Assembly (NCBI RefSeq): GCF_003075045.1
Contig: NZ_QCZD01000003.1
Location: 310,001-374,000 of the forward strand
Source: Maribacter litoralis
GTDB lineage: Bacteria; Bacteroidota; Bacteroidia; Flavobacteriales; Flavobacteriaceae
DNA length: 64,000 nt
Direction: 5' to 3'
The notes beneath the pieces are model-generated. The model was not told the DNA's origin. It ran no database searches and saw nothing but the letters and a program-made list of their open reading frames with translations. This document shows, one piece after another, positions 43,998 through 52,438 of this stretch. Both the position numbers and the translations under genes were made by a program. Each line of letters starts with the position of its first letter. Position 1 is the first letter of the stretch.

Positions 43998-46361
43998 ATG
44001 AAAAAATTAATTTTCTCTCTATTGACAATTACGTCATTTGCTCTTACCTCTTGTAGCAGCGACGATGACACTCCGACTAATACCGATGACGATCCAGTAG
44101 TTGAAGAAGGTGAAGTAATTACTTTAACCGGTGTTTTAACTGAAGATCAAACATGGGAATCAGAAAACATATATATATTAGATGGTAGAGTTATTGTTGA
44201 TGAAGGCGTAACCCTTACTATCGAGGCTGGTACTATCATTAAAGGTGAAGAAGGATTGGAAACTCTTGCTTCTGCACTTGTTGTAGATCAAGGGGCTACA
44301 TTAATAGCTGAAGGTACAGCTAGCGAGCCAATTATCTTTACTTCTGTATTGGATGGTATCGCTCAAGGTGAGACAACAGGTACTTTAGATGTTTCAGATA
44401 CAGGTCTTTGGGGTGGTATTATCGTATTAGGTAAAGCTCCTATCTCTGTAAACGGTGATCTAGAAACTGCTCAGATTGAAGGTTTACCTGCTGATGAGTC
44501 TTACGGACAGTACGGTGGTACAGATCCAGCAGATAATTCAGGTAGCCTTAAGTACATCTCTATTCGTCATGGTGGTATCACTATTGGACAGGATAATGAA
44601 ATCAACGGGTTAACACTTGGTGGTGTTGGTTCTGGTACGGTTATAGAAAATATTGAAGTTGTTGCCAACCAAGATGATGGTATCGAGTGGTTCGGTGGTA
44701 CTGTTAACGTTTCAAACGCTATCGTATGGTCTCAAGGTGATGACGGTTTTGATACTGATCAAGCTTGGAGCGGTACACTTACTAACGGTTTAGTTGTTAT
44801 GGGTAGCGAGTCTGGTTCTGGTCTTGAGCTTGACGGTCCTGAAGGTAGTGCAGCTACTGAAGGTGGTTTCACAATGGAGAACATTACTCTTATAGGTGCA
44901 AACACTTCTAGTAAATATGCTGACTTAAGAGATGGTCTTATCGCCAACCTTAACAATGTTTTCGCTTACGGATTCAATGAAGAAGCTACAGTAAATATCA
45001 GTGGTGAAGATTCTGCAACTGAACTTTCTGCAGATCGTATCGCTTTCTCTAACTGGGAGTTTGTACTTCCTGAAGGATTGGTTATCGGTGATATCTTCGC
45101 AGGTGATTTCAATGAAGGAGACGAAACTAAATTTACAGACAACGCTACTGCAGTAGGATCAGGAACTGTTGGTGCTGATGTTGATGCTTTTTCTTGGACA
45201 TTTGCTGCTAGCGAAGGTGCTATTGCTGTTTCACCAGAAGGTGTGACGATCACTAAAACAGGTATAATCAACTCAGACGAAACTTGGACAGCTGAAAACA
45301 TATACATATTAGATGGTAGAGTTATCGTAAACGAAGGTGTAACCCTTACTATCGAGGCAGGTACTATCATTAAAGGTGAAGAAGGTTTAGAAACTCTTGC
45401 TTCTGCTCTTGTTATTGATCAAGGCGCTACATTAATAGCTGAAGGTACAGCTACCGAGCCAATTATCTTTACTTCTGTATTAGATGGTATCTCTCAAGGT
45501 GAAACTACAGGTACTTTAGACGTTGCAGATACTGGTCTTTGGGGTGGTATTATCGTATTAGGTTACGCTCCTATCTCTGTAAACGGTGATCTTGAAACTG
45601 CTCAGATTGAAGGTTTACCTGCTGATGAGTCTTATGGACAGTACGGTGGTACAGATTCTGAAGATAACTCAGGTAGTCTTAAGTACATCTCTATCCGTCA
45701 CGGTGGTATCACTATTGGACAGGATAATGAAATCAACGGGTTAACACTTGGTGGTGTTGGTTCTGGTACAGTTATAGAAAATATTGAAGTTGTTGCCAAC
45801 CAAGATGATGGTATCGAGTGGTTCGGTGGTTCTGTTAACGTAACCAACGCTATCGTTTGGTCTCAAGGTGATGACGGTTTTGATACTGATCAAGCTTGGA
45901 GCGGTACACTTACCAATGGTGTTGTTGTTATGGGAACTGAGTCTGGTTCTGGTCTTGAGCTTGACGGTCCTGAAGGTAGTGCAGCTACTGAAGGTGGTTT
46001 CACAATGGAGAACATTACTCTTATAGGTGCAGGTACTTCTAGCAAATATGCTGACTTAAGAGATGGTCTTATCGCCAACCTTAACAATGTTTTTGCTTCT
46101 GGATTCAATGCTGAAGCTACAGTAAGCATCAGTGGAGAAGATTCTGCAACTGAACTTTCTGCAGATCGTATCGCTTTCACGAACTGGGAAATAGTTCTTC
46201 CTGAAGGATTGACAACAATCGGTGAGGTTTTTGCCGGTGACTTCAATGCAGGAGACGAAACTAAGTTTACAGACAACGCTACTGCAGTTACAACAGGAAC
46301 TGTAGGTGCCGATTTATCAGCCTTTGCATGGGCTTCGGCTGCAACAGAATTAGGCTTATAA
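43998..46361 (+). CDS. Surface lipoprotein of two near-identical tandem beta-rich halves
   Basis: I start it at the ATG at 43998 (787 residues), because it opens a clean lipoprotein signal (LTSC, Cys19); a TTG further upstream would bury it. Ser-Ser-Asp-Asp-Asp after the Cys fits a Bacteroidota surface-export signal. Residues about 38-414 and 415-787 are two copies of one acidic, Gly/Thr-rich domain with regular short strands (GSGTVIENIEVVANQDDGIEWFGG) suggesting a parallel beta-helix. No enzyme motif was recognised. The TonB receptor follows after 97 bp. The Pho-like repeats upstream suggest a role in phosphate or organophosphate capture; this is inference. Confidence 0.85.
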   Translation: MKKLIFSLLTITSFALTSCSSDDDTPTNTDDDPVVEEGEVITLTGVLTEDQTWESENIYILDGRVIVDEGVTLTIEAGTIIKGEEGLETLASALVVDQGATLIAEGTASEPIIFTSVLDGIAQGETTGTLDVSDTGLWGGIIVLGKAPISVNGDLETAQIEGLPADESYGQYGGTDPADNSGSLKYISIRHGGITIGQDNEINGLTLGGVGSGTVIENIEVVANQDDGIEWFGGTVNVSNAIVWSQGDDGFDTDQAWSGTLTNGLVVMGSESGSGLELDGPEGSAATEGGFTMENITLIGANTSSKYADLRDGLIANLNNVFAYGFNEEATVNISGEDSATELSADRIAFSNWEFVLPEGLVIGDIFAGDFNEGDETKFTDNATAVGSGTVGADVDAFSWTFAASEGAIAVSPEGVTITKTGIINSDETWTAENIYILDGRVIVNEGVTLTIEAGTIIKGEEGLETLASALVIDQGATLIAEGTATEPIIFTSVLDGISQGETTGTLDVADTGLWGGIIVLGYAPISVNGDLETAQIEGLPADESYGQYGGTDSEDNSGSLKYISIRHGGITIGQDNEINGLTLGGVGSGTVIENIEVVANQDDGIEWFGGSVNVTNAIVWSQGDDGFDTDQAWSGTLTNGVVVMGTESGSGLELDGPEGSAATEGGFTMENITLIGAGTSSKYADLRDGLIANLNNVFASGFNAEATVSISGEDSATELSADRIAFTNWEIVLPEGLTTIGEVFAGDFNAGDETKFTDNATAVTTGTVGADLSAFAWASAATELGL
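44110..46358 (+). repeat. 1131-bp in-frame tandem duplication inside the lipoprotein gene
   Basis: Copy 1 (44110-45240) and copy 2 (45241-46358) align with a constant offset of 1131 bp (377 codons), checked at three points: 44181/45312, 44471/45602 and 45066/46197. Some tracts longer than 100 bp are identical or nearly so (around 44580-44700 and 45711-45831), while the ends have diverged. Confidence 0.95.
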
Positions 46362-46390
46362 TTCTAAAAAACATAAAATAAAAACAATAT

Positions 46391-46425
46391 GTCCAAAGGC
46401 TTTAAATAAGCCTTTGGACTATTTT
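46391..46425 (+). terminator. Hairpin between lipoprotein and TonB receptor genes
   Basis: GTCCAAAGGCTT (46391-46402) and AAGCCTTTGGAC (46408-46419) form a perfect 12-bp stem with a 5-nt loop, followed by TATTTTA. It ends 34 bp before the receptor ATG. It could act as a partial terminator that sets a higher level of lipoprotein than receptor. Confidence 0.7.
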
Positions 46426-46458
46426 ATTAAATAACTGAGCCTTATAAATTTAAATAAA

Positions 46459-49278
46459 ATGTTGAAAAAATTTCTTTTTGTAACATCCCTTGTACTAGCA
46501 CAGTGGTCCTTTGCTCAAACCGGTACCATTTCAGGGAAAATGATGGATGGCGAGTTTAATGATGTACTCCCATTTGCCAATGTATTAATACAAGGTACAA
46601 CGATAGGTTCCTCATCTGACTTTGACGGTATTTATACCCTTGAGGCCGAACCAGGCACCTATACATTAACATTCTCTTATCTTGGTTATACTACAAAACA
46701 AATTTCAGATATTGTAGTTGAAGCCGATAAAACGGTCGAAGTCAATGTAACATTAGAGCCGGCATCTTCACAATTAGACGAAGTAGTCGTTACTACTACG
46801 GTAAGCAAGAACACAGAAGCATCCGTTTTAAATCTTCAGAAAAATTCGGTAACGTTAATGGACGGATTATCACTTGAAGCGATAAAAACTACAGGTGCAA
46901 GTAATATTGCTTCCGCTATTAAAAGTGTACCAGGGGTATCTGTACAAGAAGGAAAATATGTATTTGTTAGAGGTTTAGGAGATCGTTATACCAAATCTAT
47001 CTTAAACGGTATGGACATACCTGGTTTAAATCCGGATAAGAATACGGTGCAAATGGACATTTTCCCTACTAATATTCTAGAAAATGTAATAGTTCTTAAA
47101 TCTGCAGCTGCAGAATTACCTGCCGATTTTACCGGTGGTGTTGTAAATATCGTTACAAAAGATTTCCCAACTCAAAAACAAATGTCTATTTCAGCTTCTG
47201 TTGGTTTTAATCCTGACATGCATTTTAAGGACAACTATGTTACCTATGAAGGTGGTGGAACTGATTTTTTAGGATTTGACGATGGAACTCGAGACTTACC
47301 GATATCTAAAGAAACTGATATTCCTAGTCCTTCCAATTCAGCAGAAAACGGAAGTTTAGAAGGTATTACACGTTCTTTTGATAAAACACTTGCTACCCAA
47401 AGAGAAAATTCAAAACCAGATTTCAGCTTAGGATTCAGCTATGGAAATCAGTTTGATGTTGGTGATAATAAACTTGGCTTTATAGCTTCTATAGATCACA
47501 AGAATACCACTACCTTTTATGAAGGATTTGAAAATGGTATCTACCAAAAAAGTCCAGATTCTGATGTTAATGAATTACGATTCGACAGAATACAACAAGG
47601 AGATTTAGGCTCTAATAATGTTTTGACTTCCTTTTTAACAGGCTTGTCTTATAAAACCGGAAGGTCAAAATACAAATTGAATTTACTGCACATACAAAAT
47701 GGAGAAACCAAAGCAGCATTTTTCAATCAAGAAACACAGCTTTCTAATGATATTGATGTAATTAAAGATAACTTAGAATATTACGAACGTGCAGTATCTA
47801 ACCTTTTACTTTCTGGAAAACATACATCTGATGATGCTTCATTTATAACCGAGTGGAGTTTATCGCCAACCTTAGTAAATGTAAATGACAAGGATGTAAG
47901 ATTAACAACATTCATTATTGATCCAGATGGTTTTTCTATTAGCTCAGACGCAGGTTTTCCTCAACGAATTTGGAGAGAACTTAAAGAAGTTAATGCCGTT
48001 GGAAAAGTTGACTTTTCTAAAAGCTATGAAATGTTCGGTAATAAATCTATGTTAAAATTTGGTGGTCTATACAGCTACAAACAAAGAGAGTACGATATTC
48101 AAAACTACAATATAGCTTTCCGTAATTTTGCTACTGCAGATTTAAATGGAGATCCTGATGCAATTTTAGCCGATGAGAATATTTGGACAGTAGAAGGTGG
48201 TTCTGGATCTTATATTAGAGGTAACTTTCAGCCTGCAAACAGTTATGAATCAGATCAACAAACTACAGCTGCCTACCTTTCTAACGAATTTAAATTCTCA
48301 GAAAAATTCCGTGCTATTTTAGGTATAAGAGCCGAACAATTCATAACACATTTTACCGGTCAGAACAATACAGGTACTGAAATTTTCGATGATGAGAAAA
48401 CTATAGACGAACTAGATTTCTTTCCTTCCGCGAATTTAATTTATGGTCTGAAAGAGAACATCAATTTTAGATTTTCATACTCTAAAACTACAGCGAGACC
48501 AAGTTTTAAAGAATTATCCGTAGTTCAAATTACAGATTTATTAACGGGTAGATTGTTTATTGGTAATACAGAATTAACACCTACCTATATAGATAACTTC
48601 GACTTTAGATTTGAAGTTTTCGGAGATAGAGCACAAATGGTTGCATTCAGTAGTTTCTATAAAAAATTCGAAGATCCAATCGAGATAGTTGCTTTTAGTA
48701 ACGTTGCTCCAAACCAAATTACTCCACGTAATGCACCATCGGCAGATGTATTTGGTGTTGAACTTGAAGCACGTAAAAACTTCGGTTTTATTTCTGAAAG
48801 CCTTAACGATTTAAGTCTTAACTTAAATATCTCTGTTATCGACTCTAAAATTGAAATGGCAAAAGGAGAAGACCAAGAATTTGAAACTAGACAGATTTTT
48901 GCTAGAGATGGTGAAACTATTGATGACACCAGACAATTACAAGGTCAGTCTCCTTATTTGATAAACGTTGGTCTAAACTATAATAATAGAGAAAACGGAT
49001 TTGAAACCGGTCTCTTTTATAATGTTCAAGGTAAAACCTTGGAAATTATCGGTTTCGGTCAAAATGCCGATGTTTTCATTCAGCCATTTAATAGCTTAAA
49101 CTTTAATATCTCTAAAGAATTTGGAGAAGAGCAACGTTCTAAAGTTAGCTTTAAGGCGAATAACTTACTTGGCGATGAACGAGAAAGTTTATATGAGTCT
49201 TTCGGTGGAATCACAAACCGTTCTTCTTTTAGAGATCCAGGATTATCATTCTCTTTAGGATATAGCCTTTCCTTCTAA
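46459..49278 (+). CDS. TonB-dependent outer membrane receptor
   Basis: The 939-residue receptor has a signal peptide ending at SFAQ (about residue 20), a carboxypeptidase-regulatory-like beta-sandwich (about 21-110), and a plug domain (KSVPGVSVQEGKYVFVRGLGDRYTKSILNGMDIPG). The 22-strand barrel ends in the aromatic C-terminus GYSLSF. It lacks the long SusC-type features, and no SusD gene is present. The surface lipoprotein encoded upstream probably plays the substrate-binding role. Energised by TonB-ExbBD encoded elsewhere. Regulation: through the gene upstream and the intervening hairpin. The substrate is unknown; the Pho context hints at a phosphorus source. Confidence 0.92.
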   Translation: MLKKFLFVTSLVLAQWSFAQTGTISGKMMDGEFNDVLPFANVLIQGTTIGSSSDFDGIYTLEAEPGTYTLTFSYLGYTTKQISDIVVEADKTVEVNVTLEPASSQLDEVVVTTTVSKNTEASVLNLQKNSVTLMDGLSLEAIKTTGASNIASAIKSVPGVSVQEGKYVFVRGLGDRYTKSILNGMDIPGLNPDKNTVQMDIFPTNILENVIVLKSAAAELPADFTGGVVNIVTKDFPTQKQMSISASVGFNPDMHFKDNYVTYEGGGTDFLGFDDGTRDLPISKETDIPSPSNSAENGSLEGITRSFDKTLATQRENSKPDFSLGFSYGNQFDVGDNKLGFIASIDHKNTTTFYEGFENGIYQKSPDSDVNELRFDRIQQGDLGSNNVLTSFLTGLSYKTGRSKYKLNLLHIQNGETKAAFFNQETQLSNDIDVIKDNLEYYERAVSNLLLSGKHTSDDASFITEWSLSPTLVNVNDKDVRLTTFIIDPDGFSISSDAGFPQRIWRELKEVNAVGKVDFSKSYEMFGNKSMLKFGGLYSYKQREYDIQNYNIAFRNFATADLNGDPDAILADENIWTVEGGSGSYIRGNFQPANSYESDQQTTAAYLSNEFKFSEKFRAILGIRAEQFITHFTGQNNTGTEIFDDEKTIDELDFFPSANLIYGLKENINFRFSYSKTTARPSFKELSVVQITDLLTGRLFIGNTELTPTYIDNFDFRFEVFGDRAQMVAFSSFYKKFEDPIEIVAFSNVAPNQITPRNAPSADVFGVELEARKNFGFISESLNDLSLNLNISVIDSKIEMAKGEDQEFETRQIFARDGETIDDTRQLQGQSPYLINVGLNYNNRENGFETGLFYNVQGKTLEIIGFGQNADVFIQPFNSLNFNISKEFGEEQRSKVSFKANNLLGDERESLYESFGGITNRSSFRDPGLSFSLGYSLSF

Positions 49279-49299
49279 AAAGAAAATGCATTCATTTAG

Positions 49300-49327
49300 A
49301 AAAAGCCCGCAAATTGCGGGCTTTTTT
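49300..49327 (+). terminator. Intrinsic terminator after TonB receptor gene
   Basis: GCCCGC (49305-49310) and GCGGGC (49316-49321) pair around AAATT. The stem is extended by A5/T5 and ends in a T6 run. A strong rho-independent terminator 22 bp after the stop codon. Confidence 0.85.
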
Positions 49328-49366
49328 GCATTTCATCGAAAAATTTAGAAGAAAGGGTCTACCACA

Positions 49367-49398
49367 TTGACATTCAGTCATCAATATTTATATATTTG
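49367..49398 (+). promoter_or_regulatory. Full Flavobacterial promoter for small T9SS protein 1
   Basis: TTG at 49367-49369, a 21-bp spacer and TATATTTG at 49391-49398 match TTG-N17-23-TAnnTTTG. This is the best complete housekeeping promoter in the window. The predicted leader is about 20-25 nt. Confidence 0.6.
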
Positions 49399-49426
49399 TG
49401 GCATACCATTTGTATTGTAGTAGCGT

Positions 49427-49735
49427 ATGAAGCACCTTTACCTAATCATCTTTTTTATTTTCACTTCCTTCTGCTATGGGCAAAGCACCCAAAGCAATGG
49501 TGATATTGGTGGTTTTAGCATGTACCCAAATCCGGCTACAACAGGTAAAGTTTATATTTCCACAAACATAAATGCACCTAAAGAAATATTCATTTACGAT
49601 GTTTTTGGCACATTATTACTAAAGACAACCATTTTAGGTAAAGAATTAAATTTATCTGATTTAGATGCCGGTGTTTATGTGTTACGCGTTCTTGAAAAAG
49701 ACAAAATGTGTACACGTAAGTTAATCGTTAAGTAA
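49427..49735 (+). CDS. Minimal T9SS type A sorting-domain protein 1
   Basis: The 102-residue protein consists of a signal peptide (ending FCYGQ, about residue 19), about 10 linker residues and a complete T9SS type A sorting domain. That domain runs from GGFSMYPNPATTGKVYIS through IYDVFGTLLL and GVYVLRVLEKDK to the C-terminal TRKLIVK. No cargo domain is present. The gene has its own strong promoter and lies behind a terminator. A paralogue follows 178 bp later. It may be a stand-alone decoy, a regulator of PorU/PorV, or a remnant. It is intact and conserved in length with its paralogue, which argues against decay. Confidence 0.88.
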   Translation: MKHLYLIIFFIFTSFCYGQSTQSNGDIGGFSMYPNPATTGKVYISTNINAPKEIFIYDVFGTLLLKTTILGKELNLSDLDAGVYVLRVLEKDKMCTRKLIVK

Positions 49736-49913
49736 ACTTAGCCCCTACTTCCCACAAGTTTTCAAAGAAACTCCCATCGGTTAAATACACATATTTACGA
49801 CGAAATGCAAAGGCTATTTCATTGACCTACATAAATTTAGCTTTCACAACATTTTCAGTGTTCTAGTTACACTTCTATCTACCTTTACAGTGTTGATCCC
49901 AAATCAATAAAAA

Positions 49914-50237
49914 ATGAAGAAAATCTACTTTATGCTATTTATGGCAGTCTCCGTTGGTTTGTATGCCCAAGACACCATAGATATCAACAACCTACATAAT
50001 GATGAAATTACTGGTTTTAAATTATACCCAAACCCAGCAATTGCAGATGTTGTTTACGTAACTACACAACAGAATTCTTTAAAAGATGTAAGGATATACG
50101 ATGTATTCGGCGAATTAGTTTTGAGAGAAAAATTATCTGCCAAAGCCATGAATATCTCTCGCCTGTCGCCAGGGGTTTATGTAGTGCAGGTAACGGAAAA
50201 TGATAAATCGATTACGCGTAAACTTGTAGTAAAATAA
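49914..50237 (+). CDS. Minimal T9SS type A sorting-domain protein 2
   Basis: The 107-residue paralogue of the preceding protein has a signal peptide (GLYAQ, about residue 19), an acidic linker of 15 residues and the sorting domain (FKLYPNPAIADVVYVT, IYDVFGELVL, GVYVVQVTEND, TRKLVVK). The two share the IYDVFG core and ending but have clearly diverged. A TACCTTTA -7-like box at 49880-49887 suggests separate transcription. No cargo is seen. Confidence 0.88.
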   Translation: MKKIYFMLFMAVSVGLYAQDTIDINNLHNDEITGFKLYPNPAIADVVYVTTQQNSLKDVRIYDVFGELVLREKLSAKAMNISRLSPGVYVVQVTENDKSITRKLVVK

Positions 50238-50285
50238 TTTGCCGACATAATTTCAACTCAAATCCATATAAATAATTTGGTTCAG

Positions 50286-50293
50286 TACCTTTG
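50286..50293 (+). promoter_or_regulatory. Flavobacterial -7 box for LuxE-like gene
   Basis: TACCTTTG is a perfect TAnnTTTG match, 19 bp before the ATG at 50312. No -33 TTG at the expected distance. Confidence 0.5.
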
Positions 50294-50311
50294 TCATAAT
50301 CGGTCAGAACC

Positions 50312-51289
50312 ATGAACAATAATGCTATTTTTGATATACGCACAGCGGATGATTTTTTAATCCAAGCACTGCGTATTTTTAAGTTTCAATATAAGAACAA
50401 TACAGTATACAAAGCTTTCTGCTCTTTTTTAAATATAGACCCAAACACTGTACATACCTTAGAACAGATACCTTTTTTACCCATTGAATTTTTTAAATCT
50501 AAAAATGTTCTCAGCAGTACCGATGCTACTGAAATCACCTTTACCAGTAGCGGAACTACGGGTAGCGAAACGAGCAAACACCATGTAACCGATTTAAGTT
50601 TATACGAGAAAAGTTATCTAAAGGCTTTTAGCCATTTCTATGGTGACATCGAAGATTATTGCGTGCTTGCGCTTTTACCATCTTATTTAGAACGTACAGG
50701 GTCTTCTTTGATCTACATGGCAGATGATTTGATCAAAAAATCTAATCACCCCAAAAGTGGTTTCTTTCTAAATGAATATGAAGAGCTGTACCGATTACTG
50801 TTAGAGTTACAAAAAACAGATACCAAAATATTGATTATAGGAGTTTCTTTTGCATTGCTTGAGTTTACCGAGAAATATCAACTAGACTTAAAGAATGCCG
50901 TAATCATGGAAACCGGAGGTATGAAAGGGCGCCGAAAAGAAATTGTGCGTCAAGAATTACATGAGTTACTTTCAAAAGGATTTGGTGTAGAACATATACA
51001 TTCTGAATACGGAATGACCGAGTTACTTTCTCAAGCGTACTCCAAAGGCAATGGTGTTTTTGATTGCCCAGCCTGGATGAAGATTTTAGTACGCGATACC
51101 GAAGACCCACTTACCTATCTAAAAAATGGTAAATCTGGCGGAATCAATGTCATTGACCTGGCGAATATTAATTCCTGCTCTTTTATTGCCACACAGGATC
51201 TTGGCAAAATAAATCATAACGGTACTTTTGAAATAATCGGTAGATTTGATAATTCTGATATTAGAGGTTGTAATTTAATGGTGCTTTAG
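50312..51289 (+). CDS. LuxE/PaaK-like acyl-protein synthetase family protein
   Basis: The 325-residue protein of the adenylate-forming LuxE group has the phosphate-binding loop TSSGTTGSETSKHHV near residue 90 and conserved SEYGMTELLSQAYSKG near 230. No luciferase or fatty acid reductase genes (luxA, B, C, D) are nearby, so a light-emitting role is excluded. In Bacteroidota such orphan LuxE-like proteins are common and may activate acyl groups for cell-surface or lipid biosynthesis. The gene ends in a 4-bp tail-to-tail overlap with a lipoprotein gene on the other strand. Confidence 0.85.
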   Translation: MNNNAIFDIRTADDFLIQALRIFKFQYKNNTVYKAFCSFLNIDPNTVHTLEQIPFLPIEFFKSKNVLSSTDATEITFTSSGTTGSETSKHHVTDLSLYEKSYLKAFSHFYGDIEDYCVLALLPSYLERTGSSLIYMADDLIKKSNHPKSGFFLNEYEELYRLLLELQKTDTKILIIGVSFALLEFTEKYQLDLKNAVIMETGGMKGRRKEIVRQELHELLSKGFGVEHIHSEYGMTELLSQAYSKGNGVFDCPAWMKILVRDTEDPLTYLKNGKSGGINVIDLANINSCSFIATQDLGKINHNGTFEIIGRFDNSDIRGCNLMVL

Positions 51290-51735
51290 TTCTTGGTAAG
51301 CTGATAATCCAAACCTGGTCCATCGCAAGCCATCCATAGGCTAGAAATTATAGTAGAATTTCTGTACATTAAAAGTTCTTTATCATCTCCTGTACAATTA
51401 CCTACTAATGTGTTTCCGGTTTGGTAAGTAAGTTCTAAATAATGATTAGGATCATTATCAAATTCAATCACCTCAAAATTACCTGTTGCTTCGTACACCA
51501 CCTCATCAACAGTTCTAGATTTTATAAAAGTGCCTTCTGGTGAAAAAGTATAATATTCTTGCCATTCCATTTCACTGCCAGTAGTTTCTGAATTTTGAAA
51601 ACTACCGGTCATTTTAACCAATGTCCATTGCTGTTCAGCATACACAAACTGGGTTGACTCTAAACCATAGTCATCATCACTGGAACAAGAAAGCAGTAAA
51701 ACAATACATACTAGTAAAGCGGTAATTTTTTTCAT
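51286..51735 (-). CDS. Small hypothetical lipoprotein
   Basis: The 149-residue protein has a lipoprotein signal (LLLSC, Cys17) and Ser-Ser-Asp-Asp-Asp after the Cys, suggesting surface export. The rest looks like a small beta-barrel of the lipocalin type (EQQWTLVKMTGSFQ... EYYTFSPEGTFIKSR... YLELTYQTGN), with two conserved Cys late in the chain (NCTGDD and MACDGPG). No function assigned. It lies 70 bp downstream of another lipoprotein gene. Confidence 0.75.
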   Translation of the reverse strand: MKKITALLVCIVLLLSCSSDDDYGLESTQFVYAEQQWTLVKMTGSFQNSETTGSEMEWQEYYTFSPEGTFIKSRTVDEVVYEATGNFEVIEFDNDPNHYLELTYQTGNTLVGNCTGDDKELLMYRNSTIISSLWMACDGPGLDYQLTKN

Positions 51736-51745
51736 AGCACCAAGT

Positions 51746-51763
51746 CTTGTAAGTAGTTACAAG
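51746..51763. promoter_or_regulatory. Perfect inverted repeat upstream of lipoprotein gene
   Basis: CTTGTAA (51746-51752) and TTACAAG (51757-51763) pair around GTAG, 11 bp upstream of the ATG at 51735. It could be an operator or a leader hairpin masking translation. Confidence 0.35.
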
Positions 51764-51805
51764 ATACCTTAATGCCTATTTAGTTGCGTTAAGAGAGGCT
51801 TTTAA

Positions 51806-52339
51806 TTAAAGCCCTAAAATTTTGGCATCTACAAAGAATGTAGAATTTACCTCTAATTCATGATCCGTACTGATCAATTCGTCCGTTACCGTATTTAAAC
51901 GCAAACTAAATTCATCTTTTTTAATATATTCCTTTAAATCTGCATCAGACGTATCTAAAGTTATTACGTTGCCGGCATCTTCTGGAACTTCTTCTAGATA
52001 TGCAATTCGTATTTCCTCGAGATCTTCTGCAGAAATATAAACCTCAATAGCATTTAGAAAACTAAAATCGGCACCATCAGGTGAAATCATCACCATTTCC
52101 AACTCGGTTAATTTAATTTCTTCAATAAGATCTTTTCTAGTATCGTTGACCGCAAAAGTAGATTCTGAATTTGTCTCCATTTCGGGGGTAAAAACATCAA
52201 AAGGTAAATCAATACCTGCAGAAGAAGGTATGGTAGCACGCTGGCTATATTCCATATCAAATTTTGTTAATTCATCTAGTTTATCACACGAAGAAAAAAT
52301 GGCGAACAGACAAACAATTGAGATATACTTCTTAATCAT
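51806..52339 (-). CDS. Hypothetical lipoprotein
   Basis: The 177-residue protein has a lipoprotein signal (IFSSC, Cys18). The remainder is acidic and beta-rich (PFDVFTPEMETNSESTFAVNDTRKDLIEEIKLTELEMVMISPDGADFSFLNAIEVYISAEDLEEIRIAYLEEVPED), without recognised catalytic motifs. It sits between tyrS (99 bp upstream, with a hairpin between) and the smaller lipoprotein gene. The role is unknown. Confidence 0.75.
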   Translation of the reverse strand: MIKKYISIVCLFAIFSSCDKLDELTKFDMEYSQRATIPSSAGIDLPFDVFTPEMETNSESTFAVNDTRKDLIEEIKLTELEMVMISPDGADFSFLNAIEVYISAEDLEEIRIAYLEEVPEDAGNVITLDTSDADLKEYIKKDEFSLRLNTVTDELISTDHELEVNSTFFVDAKILGL

Positions 52340-52365
52340 AATTCAGGGGTTTATGGTTAATAACG

Positions 52366-52405
52366 AAGTATCCCCTTAATTATTTTAAAAACTAAGGGGA
52401 TACTT
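52366..52405 (-). terminator. Hairpin downstream of tyrS
   Basis: AAGTATCCCCTTA (52366-52378) and TAAGGGGATACTT (52393-52405) form a perfect 13-bp stem with a 14-nt AT-rich loop, 33 bp past the tyrS stop codon. It lacks a proper U-tract, so it may be a transcript-end or processing stem. Confidence 0.6.
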
Positions 52406-52438
52406 AAATAGTATCTTAAGGATAAAAACAACTATATA

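Noticed and set aside
44759..46276. Long antisense reading frames over the duplicated lipoprotein gene
   Set aside because: They mirror the codon usage of the repeated sense gene, recur at the same place in both repeats, and have no start signals or recognisable motifs.
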